Counted from the first letter of the stretch, positions 25,186 to 34,365 are shown. The stretch: DNA of 64,000 bases from Pseudomonadota bacterium (GCA_947505245.1 CANNIZ010000018.1:1-64000), one strand, 5' to 3'. The notes: generated from the sequence alone by a model not told the origin. A program made the numbers and translations.

Positions 25186-26136
25186 GTGATCCCAGCGGCC
25201 CCTGCTACGCATCGCGAGCTTGCCGACGATCTCTCGGACCTTCTGGCCGAGCTGGACCCCGCATTGTTCCAGATCGAAGCCGCCGACACCGCCCGCGCCA
25301 CCCTCGTACGGATCCGAAACGACGTTCAGTCGCTGTCCACGCAGCACGCCAAGCCCGGCGCCGCGCAGAGCGAGCTCTCCAAGGCATTGAACGCCCTTCA
25401 ACGCGCGCTCCCGGACCCCGCATCGATCCTGAGCCTCGCCGATTTCGCAGCGTTGCACCAAGAGGTGTGGCCGATCTACGAACAGCTCGCCGAGGCGCTG
25501 CACAACGAGGGAGAGACCGCCAAGCCGGTCCGGCCCGACAACAAGCTCCGCAGCCTCGTCCATATGGCGATCGGCGTCGGGGTGGCGCTCGCGTACGAGA
25601 CGGTGCTCACGCCTTGGCTTGCGACCGCGCTCGCGGTCCTTTGGGCGGGGTGGGCCTGGACGCTCGAAGGCGCCCGCCGCGCGTCTCCGAAGGTAAACGC
25701 GCTGTGTATGCGCGCGTTCGGTCCCATCGCGCGTGAGCACGAGCGCACCCACGTGAACAGCGCGACCTGGTTCGGCACGGGGATCCTCATCGCCTCGGTC
25801 CTGTGGGCCCCCCTGCCTGGCATCATGGCGTTGCTGGCCGCTGCGGTCGGCGACCCGTCCGCGGGCTTCGTCGGGCGACGCTGGGGCCGCACGCGGCTTT
25901 ACCTCGGTCGTTCCTTGGAAGGCTCGCTCGCGTTCGCTGTCGCCACGTTCGTCGTCGGTGCGTCGTGGGCGTGGGTATTCCACAGCGAAGAGGGGCTCAC
26001 CGCCTGCCTCGTCGCCCCCGCCGCTGCCGCTGTCACCGGCGCCGTGGTCGAGCATCTTTCAAGCACGGTGGACGACAACCTCGCGATCCTCATCGCGAGC
26101 GGCGGCGCTGCAACCTTCGCGCTCTGGCTGGTGTAG
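25186..26136 (+). CDS. Dolichol kinase / phytol kinase-like membrane protein
   Basis: 316 residues from a GTG with GAGG upstream. A soluble helical N-terminal part (1-125) precedes about seven hydrophobic segments. The motif GDPSAGFVGRRWGRTRL and the later AVTGAVVEHLSSTVDDNL are the signature of CTP-dependent polyprenol/phytol/diacylglycerol kinases (SEC59/DGK1/VTE5 group). It probably phosphorylates a lipid alcohol in the inner membrane using CTP. The N-terminal extension is unusual for the family. Confidence 0.75.
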   Translation: MIPAAPATHRELADDLSDLLAELDPALFQIEAADTARATLVRIRNDVQSLSTQHAKPGAAQSELSKALNALQRALPDPASILSLADFAALHQEVWPIYEQLAEALHNEGETAKPVRPDNKLRSLVHMAIGVGVALAYETVLTPWLATALAVLWAGWAWTLEGARRASPKVNALCMRAFGPIAREHERTHVNSATWFGTGILIASVLWAPLPGIMALLAAAVGDPSAGFVGRRWGRTRLYLGRSLEGSLAFAVATFVVGASWAWVFHSEEGLTACLVAPAAAAVTGAVVEHLSSTVDDNLAILIASGGAATFALWLV

Positions 26137-26159
26137 GCTCGGGGAAAGGAGCCTGCCCC

Positions 26160-26468
26160 ATGCCGTTCGATCACGCCAAGTGCCCCAACCCGCAATGCGC
26201 CGCGGTCCTCGATCCCGAGCGGCTGAAGGCGGGCCCGCGCGGTCCGGTGTGCCCTCGCTGCGACACGCCGCTGTCCATGGAGGACATCTTCGGCGTGGCC
26301 GCGAATTGGGCCGAAGAAGACCAGCCGATCCTGTCGCTCGATGACGCGGTGCCGGGCTTTGGAGACGGCGGACGCGGCGGCGGCAGCGTGTTCGACGACG
26401 AGCCCACCCAGCCGCTCAACCTCGACCACCTGTTGCCGGGTCCCACGTCGTCAAAGAAGCGCCGCTAA
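26160..26468 (+). CDS. Small zinc-ribbon-like protein
   Basis: 102 residues. The ATG has AAAGGAG about eight bases upstream, and the gene follows the membrane kinase gene by 23 bases. Two Cys pairs, CPNPQC (8-13) and CPRC (31-34), form a likely zinc ribbon; the remainder is acidic and Gly-rich (GFGDGGRGGGS) and ends basic, KKRR. Cytoplasmic; possibly a nucleic-acid or protein adaptor. No named family recognised. Confidence 0.7.
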   Translation: MPFDHAKCPNPQCAAVLDPERLKAGPRGPVCPRCDTPLSMEDIFGVAANWAEEDQPILSLDDAVPGFGDGGRGGGSVFDDEPTQPLNLDHLLPGPTSSKKRR

Positions 26469-28036
26469 GGCACCAACGGGCGCAGGAAGGTGTACGTCGA
26501 CTGATAGGGCAGCTGATCGTAGCGCAACACGATCAGCGGCGGAGCGTCGCCCTGCCCGGCGAACGCGCCCCACCACTCGATGGAGCCGCCTCCCCCATTC
26601 GCCCGCGCGTAACCCGCGATAAACCGGTCCTGCGGGACGCCATCCCAGGTCCACGACGCGAAGATCGCGCCTTCTCCAACGCTTCCACCAACCTGTTCGT
26701 CGACACGTTCGACGAAGGCGTCGGTATCGTAGTTGTCACGCGACCACGTCAGCTCGGCGACGTGTCCGGCGACGGCGAGGGTCTGTGAACCCTCCCACCC
26801 GTTTCCGGTGCGCGGGCCGGGCGCGGATGGCACCGGCATGGCCGTGGTGGACAGGCCCACCGCCGCGAACGAGTCTTTTGCACGCCCGAGCGACTCGCTC
26901 GCGGCTTCGTGCGTCGTGCAGGCGTCGCGCGGGCCTGCCGGCTCGTACACCACGAACGTCTCGTCCGTGCGGCCGTCGACGTCGAGCAGGCCGAGCGTGA
27001 CGCCCAGGTAGGGGGCAGAGAGCCCAGCGTACCCGCAGTCCTGCCACTCGACTTCGCTCTCGGGAAGTACCTTCGCCCGATAGGCGACCCGGCCGGAAGC
27101 GACGTCGACGTCGAGAACCTCGAATTGATCGCGCATCCAGAGGACGACCGACGACGCGGGAAGCAAACGACCGACGGTGCCGGTCAGGAGCCCTCCGATG
27201 ATGGCAGCGTGAGCGGTCTCGGTCCCATCTGGCGCATACCAGGCCCACGCCCGGACCGGCTTCACGCCCTTCCTTCGCGATGGAACCGTAAACACCGCGG
27301 CGACCGTCCCATCCACGCGGCGGTAGGTCTCAATGCGGCTGCCGTCCTCGGCGTAGACCGCGTGTACCGTGTAGGTGACGTCGTCATCCGTCACGGGTTC
27401 GAGCGTCCACTCGCCGATGGGCTCGCCATGGGCGTACCGTCCGGTGATCGTCGGGGGGCCAGCGATATCGGCGCCGACGGCCCATTTCGCGTAGTCCCCG
27501 TCGAGGATTCCTTCCGTGCCGATCTCGTAGCACGCATGAAGCTGCGGCCCGTCCGTCAACCCGGGCCGGGTCCCCTCCGCGCACCAACTGGCCTGCTCCC
27601 AGGCTGCGCTGACCACGCGCTTGGCTTCGTAGTGAAGGTCCACGTTCACCCAGGATCCGTTCGTCGACACGTCGATGTCGAGGCGCGCGCCCACGCGGCT
27701 GAGGTGGCTGTACGAACGATCCTCCGAGTCACCTTGGTGGGTGACGGTGAAACCCTGTGCGAGGGCCACGTCACGCCAGGCGTCGCGTGCCGACGCAAGC
27801 GTGAGATCGGGGCCGGGTCGGTAGGACACCCACACGTCGTTCGGCGCCTTGCCGTTCCACGGCGTCGACACCAGCCCCACATCCCACGGCGGCGCAGGCG
27901 GAAAGCCGATCGTCGACCACGGCGCGCCCATACCGTTCGACGCAGGAGGCCCTTCCGTCTCCAACAGGGGCGCTGCGAGGGCTGCAGTCGCCCACAACCA
28001 CGCGAGCGCAGCGATGGCAGTTCGCGGCGACGTCAC
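26465..28036 (-). CDS. Secreted hypothetical protein with MORN-like stretch
   Basis: 523 residues from a GTG (28034-28036) that overlaps the stop of the upstream gene (GTGA). The signal TSPRTAIAALAWLWATAALAA is followed by a Pro/Gly-rich start. Midway, GRYAHGEPIGEWTLEP resembles a MORN/toxin-immunity-type repeat seen in secreted Myxococcota proteins. Several Cys (SWCAEG, LHACYE, WQDCGY, PRDACTT) suggest disulfides. The C-terminal part reads FIAGYARANGGGGSIEWWG. No enzyme motif; periplasmic or secreted, unknown. Confidence 0.65.
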   Translation of the reverse strand: MTSPRTAIAALAWLWATAALAAPLLETEGPPASNGMGAPWSTIGFPPAPPWDVGLVSTPWNGKAPNDVWVSYRPGPDLTLASARDAWRDVALAQGFTVTHQGDSEDRSYSHLSRVGARLDIDVSTNGSWVNVDLHYEAKRVVSAAWEQASWCAEGTRPGLTDGPQLHACYEIGTEGILDGDYAKWAVGADIAGPPTITGRYAHGEPIGEWTLEPVTDDDVTYTVHAVYAEDGSRIETYRRVDGTVAAVFTVPSRRKGVKPVRAWAWYAPDGTETAHAAIIGGLLTGTVGRLLPASSVVLWMRDQFEVLDVDVASGRVAYRAKVLPESEVEWQDCGYAGLSAPYLGVTLGLLDVDGRTDETFVVYEPAGPRDACTTHEAASESLGRAKDSFAAVGLSTTAMPVPSAPGPRTGNGWEGSQTLAVAGHVAELTWSRDNYDTDAFVERVDEQVGGSVGEGAIFASWTWDGVPQDRFIAGYARANGGGGSIEWWGAFAGQGDAPPLIVLRYDQLPYQSTYTFLRPLVP

Positions 28037-28608
28037 AGGTTCGGGAACGCCGTCAGGCTCACGAACGTGACGTCGGCGTTGCCGTACACCAGCGGCGCCA
28101 CCTCGCCCGAAAGCGGAACGGGGCTTGTGTAGGTGCCGAGTAATTTGCTGTCGACCGTGACCGTCACCTGTTGACCGTTCACGTCCACGTGCAGGTTGTG
28201 GGCACCGGGCCCGGAGTGCACGTGCGAGATCCAGTCGATGCCGTTCACCCAGTCCTTTCCGTCGTACCCGCCGGCCCACGCGCGCGTGTCCTGACGGACG
28301 AGCACGCCCGACCAGGTGCCGTCCTTCATGCCGAACGCGACGCCCGTGGCGCCGCCCCACTTCATCGCGAGGATCGCGTCGACGTGGAACGAGCCCGTGA
28401 TCGTACCCGCGCTCGGGCCGAACACGGCCCACTCCGACCGGCGGTTCTCGGCGTCGGACTTGCACCGGAGGCCGAGTTTGGCGTGTTTGCACGCCATGCC
28501 GGGGCCTGACCAGGTCTGGGGCTGGAACGTGAGGTAGTCGACCGCGAGCGGGGCGTCGGCGGCGAGCGCCGGTCCGGCAAACAACAAGCTGGCGAGCAGG
28601 CTCGACAT
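28033..28608 (-). CDS. Secreted jelly-roll-like hypothetical protein
   Basis: 191 residues. The signal MSSLLASLLFAGPALAAD is followed by a beta-rich body (WSGVLVRQDTRAWAGG, GAHNLHVDVNGQQVTVTV) that looks like a laminin-G/3-keto-disaccharide-hydrolase-type sandwich. Three Cys are near the start. It is first in an operon with the 523-residue secreted protein, with overlapping genes. The fold suggests sugar or surface binding; function unknown. Confidence 0.65.
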   Translation of the reverse strand: MSSLLASLLFAGPALAADAPLAVDYLTFQPQTWSGPGMACKHAKLGLRCKSDAENRRSEWAVFGPSAGTITGSFHVDAILAMKWGGATGVAFGMKDGTWSGVLVRQDTRAWAGGYDGKDWVNGIDWISHVHSGPGAHNLHVDVNGQQVTVTVDSKLLGTYTSPVPLSGEVAPLVYGNADVTFVSLTAFPNL

Positions 28609-28671
28609 GTGGCTCCTCCTGGCCTCCCGAGGGCCCCGCGCGAGCCTACCCCAGATGATGGAGAAAAGCCG

Positions 28672-28700
28672 TTGCCACCCGATCGGACCTTCGCTAGACT
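28672..28700 (+). promoter_or_regulatory. Sigma70-type promoter of the dehydratase-activase gene
   Basis: TTGCCA (28672-28677), a 17-base spacer, then TAGACT (28695-28700). This is five and four matches to the -35 and -10 consensus. It places transcription start near 28706, which favours the TTG start at 28731. Confidence 0.5.
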
Positions 28701-28712
28701 GACGTGTCAGTC
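28697..28712 (+). promoter_or_regulatory. Palindromic operator, TetR-type
   Basis: GACTGAC-GT-GTCAGTC: 7-base arms, perfectly symmetric around a 2-base centre. It overlaps the -10 element and likely start of transcription, the typical place for a repressor. The TGAC/GTCA half-site spacing resembles TetR-family operators; the repressor itself is not in the window. Confidence 0.6.
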
Positions 28713-28730
28713 AGCTCTGAGAGGACGCCT

Positions 28731-31700
28731 TTGAACAAGATCGCCATCGGCCTCGACGTCGGCTCCACCACCGTGAAGGCGGTGGTGTGCGACCCCGACT
28801 CGCTCGCGATCCTGTGGTCCGACTACCGGCGCCACGAGACGCGGCAGCCCGAGACCGTGAAGGACTTCATGGTCCGCATCGGCAACGCGTTCCCCGACGT
28901 GGACGAGATGCGGATCTTCATCACCGGATCAGGGTCTGGATCGCTCGCGAAGCCGCTCGGCGCGCGGTTCGTCCAAGAGGTGAACGCGGTCTGCCTCGCT
29001 GTGGAACGCATGCACCCCGACGTCGGCAGCGTGATCGAGCTCGGCGGGCAGGACGCGAAGATCGTGATCTTCCGCGAGAAGGTGGGAGAAGACGGCAAGG
29101 TCGACAAGCAGGCGATGACGTCGATGAACGACAAGTGCGCGTCGGGCACCGGCGCCACCATCGACAAGTGCCTGATCAAGGTGGGCGCCGAGAACGACCA
29201 CGTCACGAAGCTGCGGTTCGACGCGACGAAGCTGCACCACGTGGCGGCGAAGTGCGGCGTGTTCGCCGAGACGGACATCGTGAACCTCGTGAAGAGCGGC
29301 ATCCCCGCAGACGAGATCCTGTGCTCGCTCGCCGACGCGATCGTGATGCAGAACCTTTCGGTGCTCACGCGCGGAAACACGCTGAAACACAAGGTCCTGC
29401 TCCTCGGAGGGCCCAACACGTACCTTCCGTTCCTCGTGGACTGTTGGCGCCTGCGCATCCCCGAGACGTGGAAGTCCCGCGGGTACGAGCCTCCGGACCT
29501 GCCGATCGAGGAGCTCGTGTTCGTGCCCGAGAACGCGCAGTACTACGCGGCGTTCGGCGCCGTCGTGTTCGGGCTTCGCGACACGGAGGCCGCTGACAAG
29601 GGCGTCTACCACGGCATCGCCGGGCTCGACGAGTACATGCTCAACGGGCGCGACGCGCGACTGTCGGGCCAGGCCGCCGGCCCGCTCGTGGCCGATCAGG
29701 CCGAGCTCGACGCGTTCATCACCGAGTACACGATCCCGAAGTTCATCGAAGCGACGTTCACGCCCGGACAGGTCGTGCGCGGCGTGATCGGCCTGGATGG
29801 CGGGTCGACGTCGAGCAAGGCCGTGCTCGTCGATCACGAGACCGGCGACGTGTTGTACAAGGCGTACCGCCTGTCGAAGGGCAACCCGATCCTCGACACG
29901 AAAGAGCTGCTCGAGCAGATCCGCGACTATGTGACGGCGCAGGGGGCGACGCTCGAGTGCACCGGGTTCGGCGCTACCGGGTACGCCGCGAACGTGCTCG
30001 AAGAGAGCGTTCGCGCCGACGTGAACATCGTCGAGACGGTGGCGCACCTGATGGCCGCAGTCCGCTACGTGCCCGACGCGGACGTGGTGTGCGACATCGG
30101 CGGTCAGGACATCAAGGTGCTGTTCCTCACGCCCTCGGCCCACGGCGGGCGCGACGTGAAGGACTTCAAGCTCAGCAACCAGTGCAGCGCCGGCAACGGC
30201 ATGTTGTTGCAGGCGATGGCCGACCAGTTCGGCGTCAAGCTCGAAGACTACGCCGACACCGCGTTCGCGGCGTCCCTGTCGCCGAAGTTCAGCTACGGCT
30301 GCGCGGTGTTCCTGGACGCGGATCGCGTGAACTTCCAGAAGGAGGGTTTCTCCGCTCCGGAGATGTTGTCGGGACTCGCGCAGGTGCTGCCGAAGAACGT
30401 GTGGCAGTACGTCGTGCAGGTGCCGCGCCTAGCGGAGTTCGGGCGCTGCTTCGTGTTGCAGGGCGGCACCCAGCGCAATCTGGCGGCCGTGAAGGCGCAG
30501 GTCGACTACATTCGGGCGCGCGTGCCGGACGCGAAGATCGTCGTGCACCCCCATTGTGGGGAAGCCGGCGCGATCGGCGCGGCGATGGAGACGCGCCGAG
30601 TCGTGCTCCGAAAGGGCTCCTCGCGCTTCATCGGGCTCGACGCCACCATCGCGCTCACGTATTCGTCCACGAACGACGAATCGACGAAGTGCCACTTCTG
30701 CCCGAACAACTGCTCGCGCACGTTCATCGACACCGTCACGCCGAACGGCGACACCAGCCGATACATCAGCGGGTTCTCGTGTGAGAAAGGCACGGTGGAG
30801 TCCCACGACGCCCTGCGCGCCGTAAACAAGAAGCGCGCCGTGATCCGCAGGCAGTTCCCGAACCTCGTCGAAGAGGAGGCAAAGCTCGCGTTCGACAATT
30901 GGTTCGAGGCCGCGCCGCAGCCAGCCGCAGGGTCCGAAAAGGACGACACGATCGTCGAGAAGCTGCCGTTCTGGCGCATCGCGCGGCGCGCGTTCAAGCG
31001 CGGCTTCAAGCGGTCCAAGGTTGACCTCTCCGACGTGAAGATCGGCATCCCGCGCGTACTCAACCTGTATTCGCTCGGGCCGTTCTTTCGCACGTACTTC
31101 CAATCCGTCGGGCTACCCCCCGACAACCTCGTGTTCACGCCCCACACCACCGAAGAGATGTGGCTCGAGGGCGGCAAGTACGGCTCCATCGACCCGTGTT
31201 TCCCCTCCAAGGTCGTGCAGGCGCACGTCCATTGGCTGCTGAACGCGGGTCTGAAGAAGCACGGCAAATTCGACTACATCTACTTCCCGTGCATCACCCA
31301 CATCCCGTCGTGGGTGACGAGCACGATGGACAACACATCGTGCCCGATCGTCGCGGGCGCGCCGAACGTGATCAAGGCGGCGTTCACCAAAGAGGTCGAC
31401 TTCTTCGAGCGCGCAGGCACCGAGTACATCGATCGCGCGCTCACGTTCGTCGAGCCGTACCTGCTCAAGAAGCACCTGTTCGAGACCTGGGGCGGTCGAC
31501 TCGGCATCACCGAAGACGAGTCGGACTGGGCCGTCGACCAGGGGTTCGCCGCGCTCGTGGCGTGGAACCACAAGCTCGAGGCGCGCGGCAAGGAGATCCT
31601 CGAGCAGGTCGAGCGCGAGGACCGCGTCGCGATTCTGCTGCTCGGGCGGCCGTACCACAATGATCCCGGGCTGAATCACGGCATCCCCGACGAGTTCCAG

Positions 31701-32186
31701 GTGCTCGGCTACCCGATCCTCTCCATTCGCAGCCTCCCGAAGGACCCCGAGTGGTGCAAGCGGTTCTTCGGTGACGCCGAGCTGAACGACGTCCGCGACG
31801 TGTGGCCCGAGAACTACTCGGCGAATTCGGTGCAGAAGGTGTGGGCGGCCCGGTATGCCGCGCGGCACCCGAACATCGCCGTGCTCGACCTGTCGAGCTT
31901 CAAATGCGGGCACGACGCACCGACGTACGGCATCATCGACAAGGTGATCTCGACGGCGAAGGCGCCGTACTCAGCACTTCACGACATCGACGCGAACAAG
32001 CCGAGCGGGTCGATCGGGATTCGCGTGAAGACGTACGCGCACAAATTGAAATTGGTGGAAGAGGCGCTGAAAGAGCGGTCTGTGAAGCGCGCGGAATTGG
32101 CGCGACGCGTGGCTGAGCGGCGGCGGGAATTGGAGGCGCAGGTCGCGGGTGAGGCTGGTGAAGGTGCCAGCGTGGCGGCGAAGTGA
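28731..32186 (+). CDS. Acyl-CoA dehydratase activase-type giant protein (two BcrAD/BadFG domains plus DUF2229)
   Basis: 1151 residues from the TTG at 28731 (GAGAGG upstream); a GTG at 28704 lies inside the promoter and operator and is less likely. Two ASKHA ATPase domains are present: IGLDVGSTTVKAVV with NDKCASGTG and KCGVFAETD (about 1-295), and IGLDGGSTSSKAVLV with NQCSAGNG and YGCAVFLDADR (about 340-640). Each keeps the two Cys that hold the activase 4Fe-4S cluster. CHFCPNNCSRTF and a DUF2229/HgdB-like region (about 770-1110) follow. This is the CoA-substrate-specific activase family tied to 2-hydroxyacyl-CoA dehydratases and benzoyl-CoA reductases. The 535-codon frame downstream is its partner. 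The actual substrate is unknown. Confidence 0.85.
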   Translation: MNKIAIGLDVGSTTVKAVVCDPDSLAILWSDYRRHETRQPETVKDFMVRIGNAFPDVDEMRIFITGSGSGSLAKPLGARFVQEVNAVCLAVERMHPDVGSVIELGGQDAKIVIFREKVGEDGKVDKQAMTSMNDKCASGTGATIDKCLIKVGAENDHVTKLRFDATKLHHVAAKCGVFAETDIVNLVKSGIPADEILCSLADAIVMQNLSVLTRGNTLKHKVLLLGGPNTYLPFLVDCWRLRIPETWKSRGYEPPDLPIEELVFVPENAQYYAAFGAVVFGLRDTEAADKGVYHGIAGLDEYMLNGRDARLSGQAAGPLVADQAELDAFITEYTIPKFIEATFTPGQVVRGVIGLDGGSTSSKAVLVDHETGDVLYKAYRLSKGNPILDTKELLEQIRDYVTAQGATLECTGFGATGYAANVLEESVRADVNIVETVAHLMAAVRYVPDADVVCDIGGQDIKVLFLTPSAHGGRDVKDFKLSNQCSAGNGMLLQAMADQFGVKLEDYADTAFAASLSPKFSYGCAVFLDADRVNFQKEGFSAPEMLSGLAQVLPKNVWQYVVQVPRLAEFGRCFVLQGGTQRNLAAVKAQVDYIRARVPDAKIVVHPHCGEAGAIGAAMETRRVVLRKGSSRFIGLDATIALTYSSTNDESTKCHFCPNNCSRTFIDTVTPNGDTSRYISGFSCEKGTVESHDALRAVNKKRAVIRRQFPNLVEEEAKLAFDNWFEAAPQPAAGSEKDDTIVEKLPFWRIARRAFKRGFKRSKVDLSDVKIGIPRVLNLYSLGPFFRTYFQSVGLPPDNLVFTPHTTEEMWLEGGKYGSIDPCFPSKVVQAHVHWLLNAGLKKHGKFDYIYFPCITHIPSWVTSTMDNTSCPIVAGAPNVIKAAFTKEVDFFERAGTEYIDRALTFVEPYLLKKHLFETWGGRLGITEDESDWAVDQGFAALVAWNHKLEARGKEILEQVEREDRVAILLLGRPYHNDPGLNHGIPDEFQVLGYPILSIRSLPKDPEWCKRFFGDAELNDVRDVWPENYSANSVQKVWAARYAARHPNIAVLDLSSFKCGHDAPTYGIIDKVISTAKAPYSALHDIDANKPSGSIGIRVKTYAHKLKLVEEALKERSVKRAELARRVAERRRELEAQVAGEAGEGASVAAK

Positions 32187-32214
32187 GGGCGTTGTTGATG
32201 GCTCAGACGCTCAA

Positions 32215-32260
32215 TTTCTCGCAGAGACGCGGAGAATGGGCAGAGTTCGCAGAGAGGGGG
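32215..32260 (+). repeat. Left inverted repeat of GxxExxY cassette
   Basis: Matches the reverse complement of 32721-32766 at most positions; TTTCTCGCAGAG and GAATGGGCAGAG are identical. Confidence 0.7.
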
Positions 32261-32644
32261 CTATGGCATGCCGTTGGCGACACGGACAAAGCCGTCCTTG
32301 AGGCGGACGCCGCCGAAGTTGATGAGGAGACCGAGGCGGACGTTGGCGAGGCGGGCGTACGTGGCGACCTGGCGACGATGGACTTCGGCGAGGTCATCAA
32401 CGGCTTTCACCTCAATAATGACACAGTCATCGACGATAAGATCGGCGCGAAAAGCGTCGCCGAAGCGCTGCCCTTTGAAGACCGCAGCCACCGGCACCTG
32501 ACGCTGCACGCGGTGGCCGCGCGACGAAAGTTCATGGGCAAGCGACGCCTCGTACACGCTCTCGAGCAATCCAGGCCCCAGCGCCCGATGCACCTCAATC
32601 GCGGCATCCAACACCGCAGCCGACACCCCATTCTCTGCAACCAA
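32261..32644 (-). CDS. GxxExxY protein
   Basis: 127 residues. The family motif is GPGLLESVYE (G-x-x-E-x-x-Y), preceded by AAIEVHRALGPG. Later LIVDDCVIIEVKAVDDL carries the D...ExK pattern of the PD-(D/E)xK nuclease fold, to which this family (TIGR04256) is distantly related. It lies on the minus strand between two plus-strand genes of one functional unit and its stop touches the left inverted repeat, consistent with insertion. Cytoplasmic, function unproven. Confidence 0.85.
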   Translation of the reverse strand: MVAENGVSAAVLDAAIEVHRALGPGLLESVYEASLAHELSSRGHRVQRQVPVAAVFKGQRFGDAFRADLIVDDCVIIEVKAVDDLAEVHRRQVATYARLANVRLGLLINFGGVRLKDGFVRVANGMP

Positions 32645-32720
32645 GCGTCACCTCCGATCAGGCCCTACCGGGCTACCGTCGCGTGCGGAAGTGAAATCCA
32701 ACGGCAGAGTCTCCAAACCC

Positions 32721-32766
32721 TCCCTCCTCCGCGCGCTCTGCCCATTCTTTGCGCCTCTGCGAGAAA
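32721..32766 (-). repeat. Right inverted repeat of GxxExxY cassette
   Basis: Inverted copy of 32215-32260. Confidence 0.7.
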
Positions 32767-32808
32767 CGCTTCCGTTCAAATCATCTCAACCTCCCCGGAG
32801 ACCTCCCC

Positions 32809-34356
32809 ATGAACCGCGACATCGACATCGACAAAGAGCTCGCCGACTTCGAACGTTCCGAGTCGAAGAAGCTCGGTCTGGACCGCGAACAGTGGACCGA
32901 GCAGGTCAACACCCACTTCACCGGCGCTCAGCGCCCGCACACGACCCTGCTCGTCTCGGGCCTCACCATCGCGCACGATCACTTCGTCGCCGCCGCGTTG
33001 AGCGGGCTCGGGTACAAGGTGCAGGTGATGGACGCGGCCGACAATGCAGCCCTGCAATTCGGCAAGGAGTTCGGCAACCGCGCCCAGTGCAACCCGACGT
33101 ACTTTACCGTCGGAAACCTCGTGAAACACCTCGTCACGCTGCGCGAATCGGGCGTCCCAACAAAAGACATCATCGAGAACTACGTGTTCCTCACCGCAGG
33201 CGCGTGTGGCCCGTGCAGGTTCGGAACGTACGTGACCGAATACCGCAAGGCGCTCCGCGACAGCGGCTTCGACGGCTTCCGCGTGCTGCTGTTCCAGCAA
33301 CAGGGCGGCATCAAACAGGCCACCGGCGACGAATTGGGCCTGAAGATCGACGCCGGGTTCGCGTACGGCATCGTGCGCGCGATCATGGCCGGCGATGTCC
33401 TGAACCTCGTTTGCTACCGGCTGCGCCCCTACGAGGTCGTGCCGGGCTCGACGAACGAGGCCATGGCCGAGTGCAAGCGCATTCTCTACGCCGCGTTCTC
33501 CACGAATTCGAGCGTGATCGTCGCGCTGGTGAAGTGCCGCCGCCTGCTCCGCAAGGTGGCCGTCGACCGCACCGTGCCGAAGCCGAAGGTCAGCATCATC
33601 GGCGAGTTCTGGGCCATGACGACGGAGGGTGAGGGAAACTACGACCTTCACAAATTCCTCGAGGCCGAGGGCGCTGAGGTCGACATCCAGAGCATCACGA
33701 ACTGGATCCTGTTCATGGTTTGGGAGAACAAACACGACACGCAAGATCGCATCGACCTGCGCGGCAAGGACGGCGGGCGAAAGGGGCTCGAAGGCAAAGA
33801 CCCGACGAAGAAGCTGTGGGGCCTCGCGGCGGCGGACGTCGCGATTCGCGTCGTGTTCCAGAGCTACGCAAACGCGATCGGTCTACACGGCTACCACCTG
33901 CCGGACATGGACGAGGTCGCGAGACTCGCGAGCGCGTACTACGACAACGACGTGCGCGGCGGTGAAGGGCACATGGAGGTCGGCAAGCTGATTCATTTCG
34001 TCGAGGACAAGGTGAATCACCTCACGATCAGCGTGAAGCCGTTCGGGTGCATGCCGTCTTCCGGCGTGTCGGACGGGGTGCAATCGCTGATCACGACGAA
34101 GTGGCCGGACGCGCTGTTCCTGCCGATCGAGACGACCGGCGACGGCAAGGTCAACATCCAGAGCCGCGTGCAGATGATGTTGTTCAAGGCGCGTGAGAAG
34201 GCCCGCGCCGAATTCGACGAGGCGCTCGTGAAGAAGGGCCTCACCGAGGCCACGTTCAAGGCCAAGGTGGCGGGTTCGCGTTGGTGGAGCCGCGGGCTTC
34301 ACCACCCCAAACACAAGGCCGCGGGCGTCGCGACGAACCTCGTCCACGCGGTCTGA
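32809..34356 (+). CDS. 2-hydroxyacyl-CoA dehydratase-like protein (COG3580/3581 type)
   Basis: 515 residues from the ATG at 32809; the open frame before it runs through the inverted repeat and is not used. Blocks include CNPTYFTVGNLVKHL, FLTAGACGPCRFGTY, FQQQGGIKQATG and a late FGCMPSSGVSDGVQSL. The Cys positions in CNPT, GACGPCRFG and FGCMPSSG are suitable iron-sulfur ligands, as in HgdA/B-type dehydratase subunits. It belongs with the activase-type giant gene upstream; in many anaerobes the two are neighbours or fused. Oxygen-sensitive radical chemistry is expected for the family; the substrate here is unknown. Confidence 0.82.
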   Translation: MNRDIDIDKELADFERSESKKLGLDREQWTEQVNTHFTGAQRPHTTLLVSGLTIAHDHFVAAALSGLGYKVQVMDAADNAALQFGKEFGNRAQCNPTYFTVGNLVKHLVTLRESGVPTKDIIENYVFLTAGACGPCRFGTYVTEYRKALRDSGFDGFRVLLFQQQGGIKQATGDELGLKIDAGFAYGIVRAIMAGDVLNLVCYRLRPYEVVPGSTNEAMAECKRILYAAFSTNSSVIVALVKCRRLLRKVAVDRTVPKPKVSIIGEFWAMTTEGEGNYDLHKFLEAEGAEVDIQSITNWILFMVWENKHDTQDRIDLRGKDGGRKGLEGKDPTKKLWGLAAADVAIRVVFQSYANAIGLHGYHLPDMDEVARLASAYYDNDVRGGEGHMEVGKLIHFVEDKVNHLTISVKPFGCMPSSGVSDGVQSLITTKWPDALFLPIETTGDGKVNIQSRVQMMLFKAREKARAEFDEALVKKGLTEATFKAKVAGSRWWSRGLHHPKHKAAGVATNLVHAV

Positions 34357-34365
34357 GCCGCCTCG

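Larger units (their letters stand above)
32215..32766. mobile_element. GxxExxY cassette bounded by 46-bp inverted repeats
   Basis: Left end 32215-32260 and right end 32721-32766 are inverted copies. Both begin TTTCTCGCAGAG, share AATGGGCAGAG, and end in a G-rich run. The segment holds one gene and interrupts what looks like a two-gene dehydratase system. Such CGCAGAG-type repeats beside GxxExxY genes suggest a small non-autonomous mobile unit, which is inference. Confidence 0.5.
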
